Shown: positions 31,818 to 40,565, counted from the first letter of the stretch. The stretch is 64,000 nucleotides of DNA from Mycobacterium sp. E1214 (GCF_001666755.1 NZ_LZJC01000021.1:1-64000), one strand, 5' to 3'. Notes: a model not told the origin generated them from the letters alone. Translations and numbers: made by a program.

Positions 31818-34130
31818 ATGGCCGCCTCGCTCGACGCGCTGTCGTCTGCCTCCGAACTCGGCGAGCTGCGCGCCATGGTGCGCAACCTGGTGGCGAGGCA
31901 CCTGCCCTTGCACGAGACCCGGCATGCCGACCCCGCGTCGGCGCGGCGGGCAGGTTGGCAGGCGCTAGCCGACGTCGGCCTGCTGGGCCTCGCGGTGCCC
32001 GAGCGGCACGGGGGCAGCGGGGCAGGCCTGACCGAGCAGGCCGTCGTCGTCGAGGAGCTCGCGCGAGAGCTGGGCGCGGGTCCGTATCTGGCGACCGCCT
32101 GCCTGGCGGCCGGCGCGTTGATGGCCGCCGAGGACGATGCGGCCCGCGCCGAGCTGTTACCCGGATTGGTCGCCGGGGATACGACCGCCACGCTCGCCGA
32201 AGGCACCGCCCGGGCCGAACGCACCCGCGCCGGCTGGGCGGTGAGCGGGTCGTTTCAGCACGTCCTCGACGGCGCGGACGCCCAGCTGCTGTTGGTGGTG
32301 GCGGAAACCGAGGTCGGGGTGACGTTGTTCGCCGTGACCGGTCCCGAGGGGGTGCTCCGCGAGCGGCTGTCCACTCTGGACGCCACCCGTGCGCTGGCCA
32401 ACCTCCGATTGGACCGTGCACCCGCCCGCCAGATCGGGACCGCGGGCGCGGCGGGGCCAGTGCTGGCCACCGTGCGGATGCGCGCGACGGCGCTGCTGGC
32501 CGCCGAGCAGGCGGTGCTTGCCGCACGGTGCGTGGCGCTGACCCGGCAATATCTGTTGGATCGCCGGCAGTTCGGCAGGCAAATCGGCGCTTTCCAGGCG
32601 CTCAAGCACCGCCTCGCGGACGCCGCCGTGCGCGCCGAGTTGTCCGCGGGCAGCGCCTGGTACGCCGTCCGGCAGCTATCGGGCGGCGCGGCCGACGCCG
32701 AGATCGCCGTGTCGGTGGCCGCCGCGGTGTCCGGCGAGGCGGCCCTGCACAACGCCGCCGAGATGATCCAGTTGCATGGCGGGATCGGCTACACCTGGGA
32801 CCACGTCGCCCACCTCTACCTGCGGCGCGCCAAGGCGAACCAGTACCTGTTCGACACCCCGTCGAGCCATCGCGACCGGCTCGGCGCGGCGGTCGCCGAC
32901 AACGACGCGGCGGCAAGCCAGACCGTGTCGGCGGACGCCGACGGCGGGTCGCCCGCCCTCGACGAACTGCGCCGATGGCTGGCCGACAACCTGACCGATG
33001 AGGTCGTCAACGCGCCGGCGGCGCCAGCGCCCGGGGACAAGTACTCGCCGGTGCGGCGCGATTGGTACCGCCGGCTCGGCGAGGCCGGCTGGGCCACGCC
33101 CACCTGGCCGGTGAAATACGGCGGTCGCGGGTTGGACCCCGACGAGGGCGGCGCCGCGGTGGAGGAGTTGCGCCGCCGGGGCGTCGACCGGCCGGAGGAG
33201 GACTTCGTCGGCGTCTGGTTGGCCGGGCCGACAATCCTGCAGTGGGGAACCGACGAACAGCGGGAGACCTTCCTGCGGCCGCTGGCGCGGGGCGAACACC
33301 GCTGGTGCCAGCTGTTCAGTGAGCCGGGAGCGGGATCGGATCTCGCGTCGCTGGCCACCTCGGCGGTGCGGATCGACGGTGACCGCTGGCTGGTCAACGG
33401 CCAGAAGATTTGGAGTTCGTTCGCCAACACCGCCGACTTCGGCCTGCTTATGGCGCGCACCGATCCGGCGCTGCCCAAGCACGGCGGCATCACCTACTTT
33501 CTGCTCGACATGCGCACGCCGGGCGTCGAGGTGCGGCCGCTGCGCCAGATGACCGGCGACGCCGAGTTCAACGAGGTCTTCCTCACGGATGTGGTGGTCC
33601 CGGACGCGGCGCGACTGGGTCCGCTCAACGCCGGATGGAAGGTCGGGATCAGCACGTTGATGCAGGAGCGCAACAGCCTGACCGGCCCGCCCGTCGTCGG
33701 GCCGGGCGTGGCCGACCGGCTCATCGGCGAGGCCGTGCTCAGTGGGGCGTGGCACCGCACCGACATACGAGATCGCTTGCAACACATGCTCGCCGACGAA
33801 CGCTCGCTGCAGTGCGCGAGCTTTCGGGCCAGCGTCACGCCGGATCGGGATCCGGGCGCGATCGACTCCATCCGCAAGCTCGTCAGCGCCGAGTTGCACG
33901 AGCGGGCGGGCAGCATCCGCGTCGACCTGCAGCCCGAGCTGACGATGGCCTGGCCCGCCGGCGCAGACCTGCCCGCGGGCGCCCGGTCCTTTCTGGAGAT
34001 GAAGAAATATTGCATCGCCGGCGGCACCTCGGAGATCCAGCGCAACATCATCGCCGAACGCGTGCTGGGGCTGCCGCGGGAGGCCGACCCCGACCGCGAC
34101 AGGCCGTTCAACCAGCGGACCAGCCGATAG
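31818..34130 (+). CDS. fused (two-domain) acyl-CoA dehydrogenase
   Basis: 770 aa containing two complete acyl-CoA dehydrogenase folds. Domain 1 (about 10-360): GLLGLAVPERHGGSG, the FAD/tetramer segment RRQFGRQIGAFQALKHRLAD, and HGGIGYTWDHVAHLYLRRAK. Domain 2 (about 385-755): TWPVKYGGRGLDPDEGG, CQLFSEPGAGSDLAS, WLVNGQKIWSSFANTADFG, EFNEVFLTDVVVP, IAGGTSEIQRNIIAERVLGLP. Where medium-chain enzymes have the catalytic Glu of YEGT, domain 2 has AGGT. This recalls the alpha2beta2 and fused ChsE-type enzymes that oxidise bulky side-chain CoA esters. It heads the plus-strand operon, 16 bp before the HpaB-type gene. Confidence 0.9.
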   Translation: MAASLDALSSASELGELRAMVRNLVARHLPLHETRHADPASARRAGWQALADVGLLGLAVPERHGGSGAGLTEQAVVVEELARELGAGPYLATACLAAGALMAAEDDAARAELLPGLVAGDTTATLAEGTARAERTRAGWAVSGSFQHVLDGADAQLLLVVAETEVGVTLFAVTGPEGVLRERLSTLDATRALANLRLDRAPARQIGTAGAAGPVLATVRMRATALLAAEQAVLAARCVALTRQYLLDRRQFGRQIGAFQALKHRLADAAVRAELSAGSAWYAVRQLSGGAADAEIAVSVAAAVSGEAALHNAAEMIQLHGGIGYTWDHVAHLYLRRAKANQYLFDTPSSHRDRLGAAVADNDAAASQTVSADADGGSPALDELRRWLADNLTDEVVNAPAAPAPGDKYSPVRRDWYRRLGEAGWATPTWPVKYGGRGLDPDEGGAAVEELRRRGVDRPEEDFVGVWLAGPTILQWGTDEQRETFLRPLARGEHRWCQLFSEPGAGSDLASLATSAVRIDGDRWLVNGQKIWSSFANTADFGLLMARTDPALPKHGGITYFLLDMRTPGVEVRPLRQMTGDAEFNEVFLTDVVVPDAARLGPLNAGWKVGISTLMQERNSLTGPPVVGPGVADRLIGEAVLSGAWHRTDIRDRLQHMLADERSLQCASFRASVTPDRDPGAIDSIRKLVSAELHERAGSIRVDLQPELTMAWPAGADLPAGARSFLEMKKYCIAGGTSEIQRNIIAERVLGLPREADPDRDRPFNQRTSR

Positions 34131-34146
34131 AGGAGAGCGCACCGAC

Positions 34147-35520
34147 ATGATGACCGGCGAGCAGTACAAGAACTCGTTACGCGACGGCAGGCGGATCTAT
34201 CAGGACGGCAAGCTGGTGGCGGACCTGGACACCGAGCCGTTGCTGGCGCCGGCGCTGGAGGCGGTGGCCGCGGGCTACGACGAGTACTACCGCCCGGACG
34301 CCGACGCGGTGAATCCGCTTGTGGAGGCGCCGCGCAGCGTCGAGGAGCTGCGCGAGCGCGTGCCGGTCCTCACCGAGATGGACCTGCTGCTCAACGTCAC
34401 CTACCAGTCGTTGATGACGCTCGTGGTGGCCGCGGCCCGGCTGGCCGAGGGGCACCCGGAGTTCGTGGCGCGCATCAACGCCTATGTGACACAAGCGCGA
34501 CTGGATGACATCCGCGTCGCGGAGTGCATCACCGACGCCAAGGGCGACCGGTCGAAGGCGCCCGCCGCTCAGGACGACCCCGACCAGTACGTGCGGGTGG
34601 TGCAGCGCCGTGACGACGGCGTGGTCATCCGCGGCGCGAAACTGCACATCAGCGCCGCGCCGTTGGCGCACCACCTGTTGGTGATGCCGACGAAGTCGAT
34701 GAAGCCGGGGGAGGAGGACTACGCCATCGCCTGCGCCGTGCCGGTGAACGCGCCGGGCGTGCACGTCGTCAGCCGCACCGTGCAGGCCCGCGGCGGTGAC
34801 GCACGCGACTACCCGGTCAGCGCCCGGCGCAGCATGCCCGACGGGTTCGTCATCTTCGACGACGTGTTCGTCCCACACGAGCGGGTGTTCCTCGACGGCG
34901 TCGCGGCCCAAGCGGGGATCTTCGCGCACTCGCTGGGCCTCTGGGAACGCCTCGGCGGCACCGCCGTGATGGTGGAGCAGGCCGACGAGATGGTCGGTCT
35001 GGCCCAGTTGATGGCCGAGGCCAACGGCACCGCGCGGGTTTCGCACATCCGGGAAAAGATCGACGAGATGATGATCCACGCCACCAACCTGCGTGCTGGC
35101 ATGGAGGCGGCGATCGGCAACGCCCACACCACGCCGGAGGGCTACTACTACCCCGACGATCTCTACACGAACGCGACCAAGTACCTCGGGGCCGCAAACT
35201 TCAACCTGATGGTGCGGCATTTGCACGACATCGCCGGGGGTGGAGTGATCACCACGCCGTCGATGGCGGACCTGGACAACCCGGATGTCGGCCCGCAGCT
35301 GCGCAAGTATCTGACCGGGGCGGCCGACGTGCCGGGCGACGTGCGCGCCAAGCTGTTTCACGCCATCCGTGATTCCACGGCCGACTCGTATGGCGGCTGG
35401 CATCTCGTCACCAACGTGCAGTCCGGGGGCGGCCTGTTCGCCCAGCGCCTGGTGACCCGCAAGCACTACGACTCCGAGCGCGCCAAGCGGCTGGCGCGCC
35501 GGGCGGCAAACCTCGAGTGA
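34147..35520 (+). CDS. HpaB-family (4-hydroxyphenylacetate 3-hydroxylase-type) flavoprotein
   Basis: 457 aa, starting MMTGEQYKNSLRDGRRIYQDG, the HpaB N-terminal domain. Conserved family segments: AECITDAKGDRSKAPAAQDDPDQYVRVV, GVVIRGAKLHISAAPLAHHLLVMPTKSM, FVIFDDVFVPHERVFLDG and the C-terminal helical domain with GGGVITTPSMADL. The [4Fe-4S] cysteines of 4-hydroxybutyryl-CoA dehydratase are absent (one Cys in AECIT only), so a FADH2-using hydroxylase is more likely. No flavin reductase is adjacent. It is co-transcribed with the fadE fusion and probably oxygenates the same substrate family. Confidence 0.82.
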   Translation: MMTGEQYKNSLRDGRRIYQDGKLVADLDTEPLLAPALEAVAAGYDEYYRPDADAVNPLVEAPRSVEELRERVPVLTEMDLLLNVTYQSLMTLVVAAARLAEGHPEFVARINAYVTQARLDDIRVAECITDAKGDRSKAPAAQDDPDQYVRVVQRRDDGVVIRGAKLHISAAPLAHHLLVMPTKSMKPGEEDYAIACAVPVNAPGVHVVSRTVQARGGDARDYPVSARRSMPDGFVIFDDVFVPHERVFLDGVAAQAGIFAHSLGLWERLGGTAVMVEQADEMVGLAQLMAEANGTARVSHIREKIDEMMIHATNLRAGMEAAIGNAHTTPEGYYYPDDLYTNATKYLGAANFNLMVRHLHDIAGGGVITTPSMADLDNPDVGPQLRKYLTGAADVPGDVRAKLFHAIRDSTADSYGGWHLVTNVQSGGGLFAQRLVTRKHYDSERAKRLARRAANLE

Positions 35521-35537
35521 GCACGACGGTCCTTGCA

Positions 35538-35559
35538 TGAACGTGAACGTAGACGTAGA
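35538..35559. promoter_or_regulatory. 22-bp operator-like element, site 1
   Basis: Starts TGAACGTGAACGT and ends AGACGTAGA; 19 of 22 bases match the near-perfect palindrome at 40566-40587. It lies 9 bp before ATG 35569 of an LLM oxidoreductase. Confidence 0.6.
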
Positions 35560-35568
35560 TTCAGGCCC

Positions 35569-36771
35569 ATGCGCTTTGGTGTGTTCATCGCCCCGTACCA
35601 CATGGTGGGCGACAACCCGACGCTCGCACTCGAGCGGGACCTGCAACTCGTCGAGGCCGTCGAGGACCTGGGTTACGAGGAGGCCTGGTTCGGCGAACAC
35701 CATTCCGGTGGCACCGAGATCATCGGCGCACCGGACCTGATGATCGCCACGGCCGCCGCGCGGACCAAGCGCATCCGCCTCGGCACCGGGGTGGCATCCC
35801 TGCCCTACCACCACCCCTTCATGTTCGCCGATCGCATGGTGCAGCTGGACCATCTGACCCGCGGCCGGTTGATCGTCGGCGTCGGTCCCGGTGCGCTGCC
35901 CGGCGACGCGTACATGATGGGCATCGAGACGACACGACAGCGCGACATGATGCTCGAGTCGCTGGAGGCGGTCCTCGAGTTATGGCGCGACGAGGCCCCG
36001 GTGTCCCGGGAGACCGATTGGTTCACGTTGCGCGACGCCCGGTTGCAACTGCGGCCCTACAGCAAGCCCACCATCGAGGTCAGCGTGGCGGTGACGGCGT
36101 CACCCTCCGGCCCGGTGGCAGCCGGCAAGTTCGGCATCGGCCTGCTTTCGATCGCGGCGACGCAGGCGAAGGCGTTCGACGCGCTGGCCCGCAACTGGCG
36201 CACCGCGACCGAAACGGCCGCCGCACATGGCAACACCGTGAGCCGCGAGGGCTGGCGGTTGTGCGGGCCCATGCACATCGCCGAGACCGAAGAGCAGGCC
36301 CGCCGCGATGTCGAGGCCGGACTGGCGCAATGGGTCGATTACTTCCAAAACGTCGGCGCCATCCCGATTCTGGGCGACTTCGACCCGGGCGAGGACATCG
36401 TGGCCGCGGTCAACGACACCGGCGTCGGGGTGATCGGGACCCCGGAGATGGCCGTCGAGCAACTGCGTCGTCTGCACAAGCAATCCGGCGGTTTCGGAAC
36501 CTACCTGTTGATGGCGCACGAGTGGGCCAACCGGGAGGCCACGCTGCGGTCCTACGAATTGATCAGCCGCTACGTCATGCCGGTGTTCCAGGATTCCCTC
36601 GAGCCGTTGGAACGCAGCCGGGACTGGACGATCTTCCATCGTGAGACGCTGATGGGCAACATCACCAATGCGATCGTCGGGGCCACTCAGCAGTTTCTCG
36701 ACGAGCGGGACGCGCGCCGCCGCGCCGAACGCGAACAGGTTCAGACCGAGACCCTGCCCGCCGGCCGGTGA
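35569..36771 (+). CDS. LLM-class flavin/F420-dependent oxidoreductase
   Basis: A 400-aa luciferase-like TIM-barrel protein starting MRFGVFIAPYHMVGDNPTLALERDLQLVEAVEDLGYEEAWFGEHHSGG. Typical segments: RIRLGTGVASLPYHHPFMFADRMVQLDHLTRGR, GVGPGALPGDAYMMG and HKQSGGFGTYLLMAHEWANREATLRSYEL. It is close to the intact LLM at 41451 and the broken one at 6834, so it is a paralogue. ATG 35569 is nine bases after the shared 22-bp operator. It overlaps the next LLM gene by 4 bp (GTGA). It probably performs an oxygenation or dehydrogenation in the island's pathway. Confidence 0.9.
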   Translation: MRFGVFIAPYHMVGDNPTLALERDLQLVEAVEDLGYEEAWFGEHHSGGTEIIGAPDLMIATAAARTKRIRLGTGVASLPYHHPFMFADRMVQLDHLTRGRLIVGVGPGALPGDAYMMGIETTRQRDMMLESLEAVLELWRDEAPVSRETDWFTLRDARLQLRPYSKPTIEVSVAVTASPSGPVAAGKFGIGLLSIAATQAKAFDALARNWRTATETAAAHGNTVSREGWRLCGPMHIAETEEQARRDVEAGLAQWVDYFQNVGAIPILGDFDPGEDIVAAVNDTGVGVIGTPEMAVEQLRRLHKQSGGFGTYLLMAHEWANREATLRSYELISRYVMPVFQDSLEPLERSRDWTIFHRETLMGNITNAIVGATQQFLDERDARRRAEREQVQTETLPAGR

Positions 36772-37709
36772 CCGACTTCGGGGCGCTGCTCTTCCCGAAC
36801 GCCCCGTGGGCCACGCTGGTGGACCGCTGCGAACACGCCGAAGAGCTCGGCTTTCGCAGCCTCTGGATCGACGACCACGGCGCCAACCCCCAGGCACCCC
36901 GCTCCAACTGGTTCGAGGCGTTCACCACGCTGGCCGGGCTGGCCACTTGTACCCGCCGAATCCTGTTGGGGCCGTTGGTGTCCAACGTCATCCTGCGTCA
37001 CCCGGCGGTGTTGGCGCGGCAGGCCGCGACCATCGAGGCGATGTCGGGCGGTCGCCTGCAGCTGGGCCTCGGAGCCGGTTATGCGCCGACCGACCACGCG
37101 CTGGTGGGCGGCGATCGGTGGCCCCGCGACGAGCGCGTCGAGCGGTTCGCGGAGGCCGTCGAGTTGATCGATGCATTGCTGCGCGCCGATCCCGTCGACT
37201 TCGCCGGCGCGCACTACCGCGCCGAGGGTGTGCGTCTGCGGCCCGCGCCGGTTCAGCGGCCGCGACCGCCGCTGTGCGTCGCCGCTCATGCGCGTTCGAG
37301 CCTGCGGCTGGTCGCGCGGTTCGGCGACATCTGGAGCTCGTTCGGCGGGTGGGGCCTGTCCTCGCATGAGCTGATCCGCGCCACCAGGGACCGCGGCGAC
37401 GCCCTCGACGAGTTCTGCGCCGACTGCGGCCGCGACCCCGCCACCGTGCGGCGGCAGATCCTGGCCGGCAGCCCGGCGACCACGCCGGACCCCATCTGGT
37501 CCTCGGTGCAGGCGTTCGACGACTGGGTGGCGGCCTGGGAGCAGGTCGGCATCGACGAAATCGTGCTGTATTTTCCGCCCGAGCTGTTGTACGAGCCGGC
37601 GTTGATCGATCCTCGGGTGCTCGACCATTTGGGCGGCCTGTTGTCCGCGCGCCGGTCAGGTGATCAGGGCGCCGCCGTCGACGGGCAGCACCGCGCCGCT
37701 GACGAATGA
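36768..37709 (+). CDS. LLM-class oxidoreductase, second type (shorter)
   Basis: 313 aa from GTG 36768, translationally coupled to the preceding LLM. MTDFGALLFPNAPWATLVDRCEHAEELGFRSLWIDDHG, RRILLGPLVSNVILRHPAVLARQAATIEAMSGGRLQLGLGAGYAP and GDIWSSFGGWGLSSHEL are typical of the F420-dependent N5,N10-methylene-H4MPT-reductase-like branch rather than the long FIAPYH branch. Its last 54 bp overlap the end of the convergent SDR. This is the downstream gene of the plus-strand operon. Specific substrate unknown. Confidence 0.87.
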   Translation: MTDFGALLFPNAPWATLVDRCEHAEELGFRSLWIDDHGANPQAPRSNWFEAFTTLAGLATCTRRILLGPLVSNVILRHPAVLARQAATIEAMSGGRLQLGLGAGYAPTDHALVGGDRWPRDERVERFAEAVELIDALLRADPVDFAGAHYRAEGVRLRPAPVQRPRPPLCVAAHARSSLRLVARFGDIWSSFGGWGLSSHELIRATRDRGDALDEFCADCGRDPATVRRQILAGSPATTPDPIWSSVQAFDDWVAAWEQVGIDEIVLYFPPELLYEPALIDPRVLDHLGGLLSARRSGDQGAAVDGQHRAADE

Positions 37710-38420
37710 CGCGGCCGGGCTGGCCAGAAACAGGACCGCGGCGGCGACCTCGTCGGGTTCGCCCAGCCGGGCCGCGGGCACCCGGCCGGCCACGAAGTCG
37801 TCATTGAAGCCGTCGGGCGTGAGCGTGGCCAGGCCGGTGGACAAGAAACCCGGCGCGACGGCGTTGACGCGAATTCCCTTGCGGCCGGTCCATTGCCGGG
37901 CCAGGTCCCGGGTAAGCCCCAACAACCCGGCCTTGCTCGACACGTATCCCGCCTGCGGCAGAGTCGTCGTCGTCAAACCCAGGATGCTGCTGATCATCAC
38001 CACGGCGGAGCCGGGCCGCATCACCCGCCCACAGGCCTGGCTCATCCAGTACGCGCCCATGAGATTGACCTCGAGGGTGCGCCTGAATTGGTCGGGATCC
38101 TCGCGGGTCGCCGGCGCGGCGGTGCCCACGCCGGCGTTGTTGATCAGCACATCGACAGCACCGAACCGCTCCACAACCTCTCGCGTTGCGGCGGTGCAGG
38201 ATTCGGGCTGGGCGACGTCTACGCGAAACGCCGCCGCGTCGACGCCGCCGTCGCGCAGGGCGGCGCAGCGCGCCTCGACGTCGTCGGGGCGCCGGCCGGC
38301 CAGCGCGATCCGGGCGCCGGCGCCGCCGAGCGCGCGGGCGATCGCCACGCCCAGCTCCGAGGTCGCGCCCGTGACCACCGCGACCCGGCCGTCCAACCGG
38401 AACCGCCCGCTGACCGTCAC
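37656..38420 (-). CDS. short-chain dehydrogenase/reductase
   Basis: A 254-aa classical SDR. The N-terminal motif is VVTGATSELGVAIARALGG: the second Gly of the usual TGxxxGxG is Glu here. NNAGVG (about 93), catalytic SSILGLTTTTLPQAGYVSSKAG (YxxxK near 157) and VLPVDGGALIT are intact, so the enzyme is probably active with altered cofactor-loop geometry. The start overlaps the GntR stop by 4 bp, so it is translationally coupled in a CMD-GntR-SDR operon. It likely oxidises or reduces a hydroxy intermediate of the island's pathway. Confidence 0.88.
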   Translation of the reverse strand: MTVSGRFRLDGRVAVVTGATSELGVAIARALGGAGARIALAGRRPDDVEARCAALRDGGVDAAAFRVDVAQPESCTAATREVVERFGAVDVLINNAGVGTAAPATREDPDQFRRTLEVNLMGAYWMSQACGRVMRPGSAVVMISSILGLTTTTLPQAGYVSSKAGLLGLTRDLARQWTGRKGIRVNAVAPGFLSTGLATLTPDGFNDDFVAGRVPAARLGEPDEVAAAVLFLASPAASFVSGAVLPVDGGALIT

Positions 38421-39103
38421 GAAGCGTGGGTCTCGGTGTCGCGGTTGCGCCGCGCGTGCAACGCCAGCAGCGAATCGCGGCCTTGCAGGATGTGTTCGGC
38501 CATCAGCGCGGCCGCGCGCTGCGGGTCGTTGGCCGCGATCGCGTCACGCACCATGCGATGGAACAGATTGGACCGCTCGCGCTCGGCCCGGGTCTGATGA
38601 CGAAACACTTGATACACCAGGGGAATGTCGACGGCGTGCTCCAGCAACGCCGACAGTCGCCGATGCTGGGCCCCCGCGACCACGGCTTGATGAAAGGCGC
38701 TGTTGGCCGCGGTGATTCGCCGCAGGCCGACGTCGAGTGAACCGCTCGACATCAGCTCGATGCCCTCGTCGAAGTCGGCGATGGCGGCGTCGAGCGCGGC
38801 GACGCCCTCGGCACCCATCCGGGACGCGGCGCGCTCGGCCGCCAGCGCCTCCAGCCGCGCGCGCAACTCGTACTGGTCGCGGATGTCGGTCTCGGACATC
38901 GTCGCCACGATGGCGCCGCGGTTGCGCTCGATCGTGACCAATCCATCGGCGGCCAACGCACGCAACGCTTCTCGCACCGGGGTGCGGGACAGCGAGAACA
39001 TCTCGCCGATGCGCTGTTCGACCAGGCGCGAGCCCGGCTCGAAGTCGCCCTCGGCGATCCCGAGCCGGATGAGTCGGTAGGCCAGCTGCGCCCGGCCGTC
39101 CAT
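38417..39103 (-). CDS. GntR-family regulator, FCD subfamily
   Basis: A 228-aa regulator. The N-terminal winged HTH contains LIRLGIAEGDFEPGSRLVEQRIGEMFSLSRTPVREALRALAADGLVTIERNRGAIVA. The helical FCD effector domain follows (DQYELRARLEALAAERAA, ANSAFHQAVVAGAQHRRLSALLEH, HRMVRDAIAANDPQRAAALMAEHI) and carries the metal-binding His pattern. It is 10 bp downstream of the CMD-like gene and overlaps the SDR by 4 bp. Sites resembling TTG-N4-CAA at 31735, 31807 and 39821 are candidate targets, including its own operon. Alternative start: GTG 39112. Confidence 0.88.
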   Translation of the reverse strand: MDGRAQLAYRLIRLGIAEGDFEPGSRLVEQRIGEMFSLSRTPVREALRALAADGLVTIERNRGAIVATMSETDIRDQYELRARLEALAAERAASRMGAEGVAALDAAIADFDEGIELMSSGSLDVGLRRITAANSAFHQAVVAGAQHRRLSALLEHAVDIPLVYQVFRHQTRAERERSNLFHRMVRDAIAANDPQRAAALMAEHILQGRDSLLALHARRNRDTETHAS

Positions 39104-39113
39104 TTCGGCCACG

Positions 39114-39755
39114 TCAGTCGCGCCCGGACGTCGCGGCCCCGATGTCGAGGACGCCGCCGCCCTCCGGGTCGGCCACCTCCACCACGGGGTCGTCGACGTC
39201 GTCGAATTCCAGCCGCAGCGCGCGGGACATGATCGCGTGCATGACGTACATGGTGGTGGTGTAGGTGAATTCGAGGATCTCGGTGTCGGTGAAGACTTCC
39301 CGGAGCTGGGAGAACAACTGCTCGGGCACCCGACCCTGTTGTCCCGCAAGGCAATCGGCGTAGGCGAGCAGCAGGCGTTCGGTGTGATCGAAGCAGTCCG
39401 CGGTCTGCCACGACGGGATGGCCTGGATTTTCTCCTCGGACAGTCCCGCCGACCGGCAGGCCTTGCAGTGCTGGGAAAAGACGAATTGGCTACCCACGAC
39501 CCAGCCCGCGCGGATCTGCCCGAGTTCGCGGTGGTCGGGCCGGATGCTCACCTCTTGGCGGTACAACCGGAAGCCCCGCACGGCGTGGCGCAGCGCGGCG
39601 GGGGATTGCGCCATCACGGTCCACCAGTTGCCGGGGGTGCCGCCGACCGCGCCGGGTTCGGCCACCGGATCGCGATCGCCGAACATGAAGTCGTACATGG
39701 AGCGGGTGAAGTCGTCGGTGACTTCGCCGCGGGGGATGGGCGTCAGGCGTGGCAT
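39114..39755 (-). CDS. AhpD/carboxymuconolactone decarboxylase-like protein
   Basis: 213 aa, starting MPRLTPIPRGEVTDDFTRSMYDFMFGDRDP. The all-helical AhpD/CMD fold is suggested by HRELGQIRAGWVVGSQFVFSQHCKACRSAGLSEEKIQAI, where CKAC is the CxxC redox-type pair, followed by FDHTERLLLAYADCLAG and FTDTEILEFTYTTTMYVMHAI. Members are alkylhydroperoxidase-like or lactone-handling enzymes, and many sit in aromatic catabolic clusters. First gene of a three-gene operon; two TTG-N4-CAA type sites lie in its promoter (39757-39768 and 39821-39830). Confidence 0.8.
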   Translation of the reverse strand: MPRLTPIPRGEVTDDFTRSMYDFMFGDRDPVAEPGAVGGTPGNWWTVMAQSPAALRHAVRGFRLYRQEVSIRPDHRELGQIRAGWVVGSQFVFSQHCKACRSAGLSEEKIQAIPSWQTADCFDHTERLLLAYADCLAGQQGRVPEQLFSQLREVFTDTEILEFTYTTTMYVMHAIMSRALRLEFDDVDDPVVEVADPEGGGVLDIGAATSGRD

Positions 39756-39756
39756 G

Positions 39757-39768
39757 ATTGCATTCAAT
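39757..39768. promoter_or_regulatory. palindrome ATTG-CATT-CAAT at the CMD start
   Basis: Perfect 4-bp arms immediately before ATG 39755 (minus strand); similar in skeleton to the other TTG-N4-CAA sites. Confidence 0.35.
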
Positions 39769-39820
39769 CCCAGGCCTGGTTGCGCCGTCAACGCAGCTCG
39801 CGCGGCCGTCGAATTCCGGA

Positions 39821-39830
39821 TTGCGTACAG
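39821..39830. promoter_or_regulatory. GntR/FCD-like site TTGCGTACAG
   Basis: Reads CTGTACGCAA on the minus strand, close to CTGTATACAA at 31807. It is 66 bp upstream of the CMD-GntR-SDR operon, consistent with autoregulation. Confidence 0.4.
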
Positions 39831-39840
39831 TCGGCGAAAC

Positions 39841-40500
39841 TCAGGGGCGCAGGCCGGCGAGCACCAGCGCCGCGAAGGCGTCGCCGATCTCGGCCAGCGA
39901 GTTGCGCCCGCCCGGCACATACCACCGGTGAATCCAGTTGTGCATGCCCAGGATGCCCAGCATCGCGAGCCGCGGATCCACGTCGGCGCGAAAGGCCTTG
40001 GCGGCCACGCCCTCTTCGATGATCGCCAGCAGCGTCTTGCCGTAGGCGTCGGCGTTGTCGACGATGCCCCGCGCCTCGGGGATCGTCGCGAAGTGCTGGC
40101 TCTCGCCGAACAGCAAGAACAACTCGGGGTAGGTCGCGAGGTCCTCGATGTAGGCCCGCAGGGCTCGGCGCAGCTTGGCGTCGGCCGGCTCCGCGGAATC
40201 GAGGGCCTCCTGGCAATGCCGGGTCATCTCGTAGGCCGGTTGTTCGATGAGCGCGACGAGCAGTTCCTCTTTGGTGCCGACGTAGTAGTACAGCGAGGCC
40301 CGGTTGATGCCCACCTCCATGGCCACGTCCTCGAGCCGCGCCCGGGCGAAACCCTCCCGGCGAAAAACCTCCGCCGCGCCTTTGAGGATGGCCTGCCACC
40401 GCTCGTTGGAGGAGCGGCGGTCGGCGTTGCGTCGCTCCTCGCGGCGACGAGCGTTGTCGCTCGGCTGACGTGCGGCGGGAATCGGCGGGCTCCTCGAGAT
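39841..40500 (-). CDS. TetR-family regulator, start codon unresolved
   Basis: About 219 aa in frame. The TetR HTH is clear: RWQAILKGAAEVFRREGFARARLEDVAMEVGINRASLYYYVGTKEELLVALIE. The ligand domain follows, with FLLFGESQHFATIPEARGI and MLGILGMHNWIHRWYVPGGRNSLAEIG. An ATG at 40326 would delete the first helix of the DNA-binding domain. The coherent frame continues to the in-frame stop at 40525-40527, but there is no ATG, GTG, TTG or CTG in between; only ATT 40524 or ATC 40500 exist. I annotate from ATC 40500. A rare start or a small indel is needed. The operator at 40566-40587 is 66 bp upstream. Confidence 0.7.
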   Translation of the reverse strand: MSRSPPIPAARQPSDNARRREERRNADRRSSNERWQAILKGAAEVFRREGFARARLEDVAMEVGINRASLYYYVGTKEELLVALIEQPAYEMTRHCQEALDSAEPADAKLRRALRAYIEDLATYPELFLLFGESQHFATIPEARGIVDNADAYGKTLLAIIEEGVAAKAFRADVDPRLAMLGILGMHNWIHRWYVPGGRNSLAEIGDAFAALVLAGLRP

Positions 40501-40565
40501 GCGGGGGTGAACGTTGCAGCCAATCTACGGTATCGACCGGCCTGACCTGAGGCTTAATCGATTTA

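Noticed and set aside
34177-35853. 558-codon minus-strand ORF
   Set aside because: Antisense of the HpaB-type gene; no Shine-Dalgarno and no motif.
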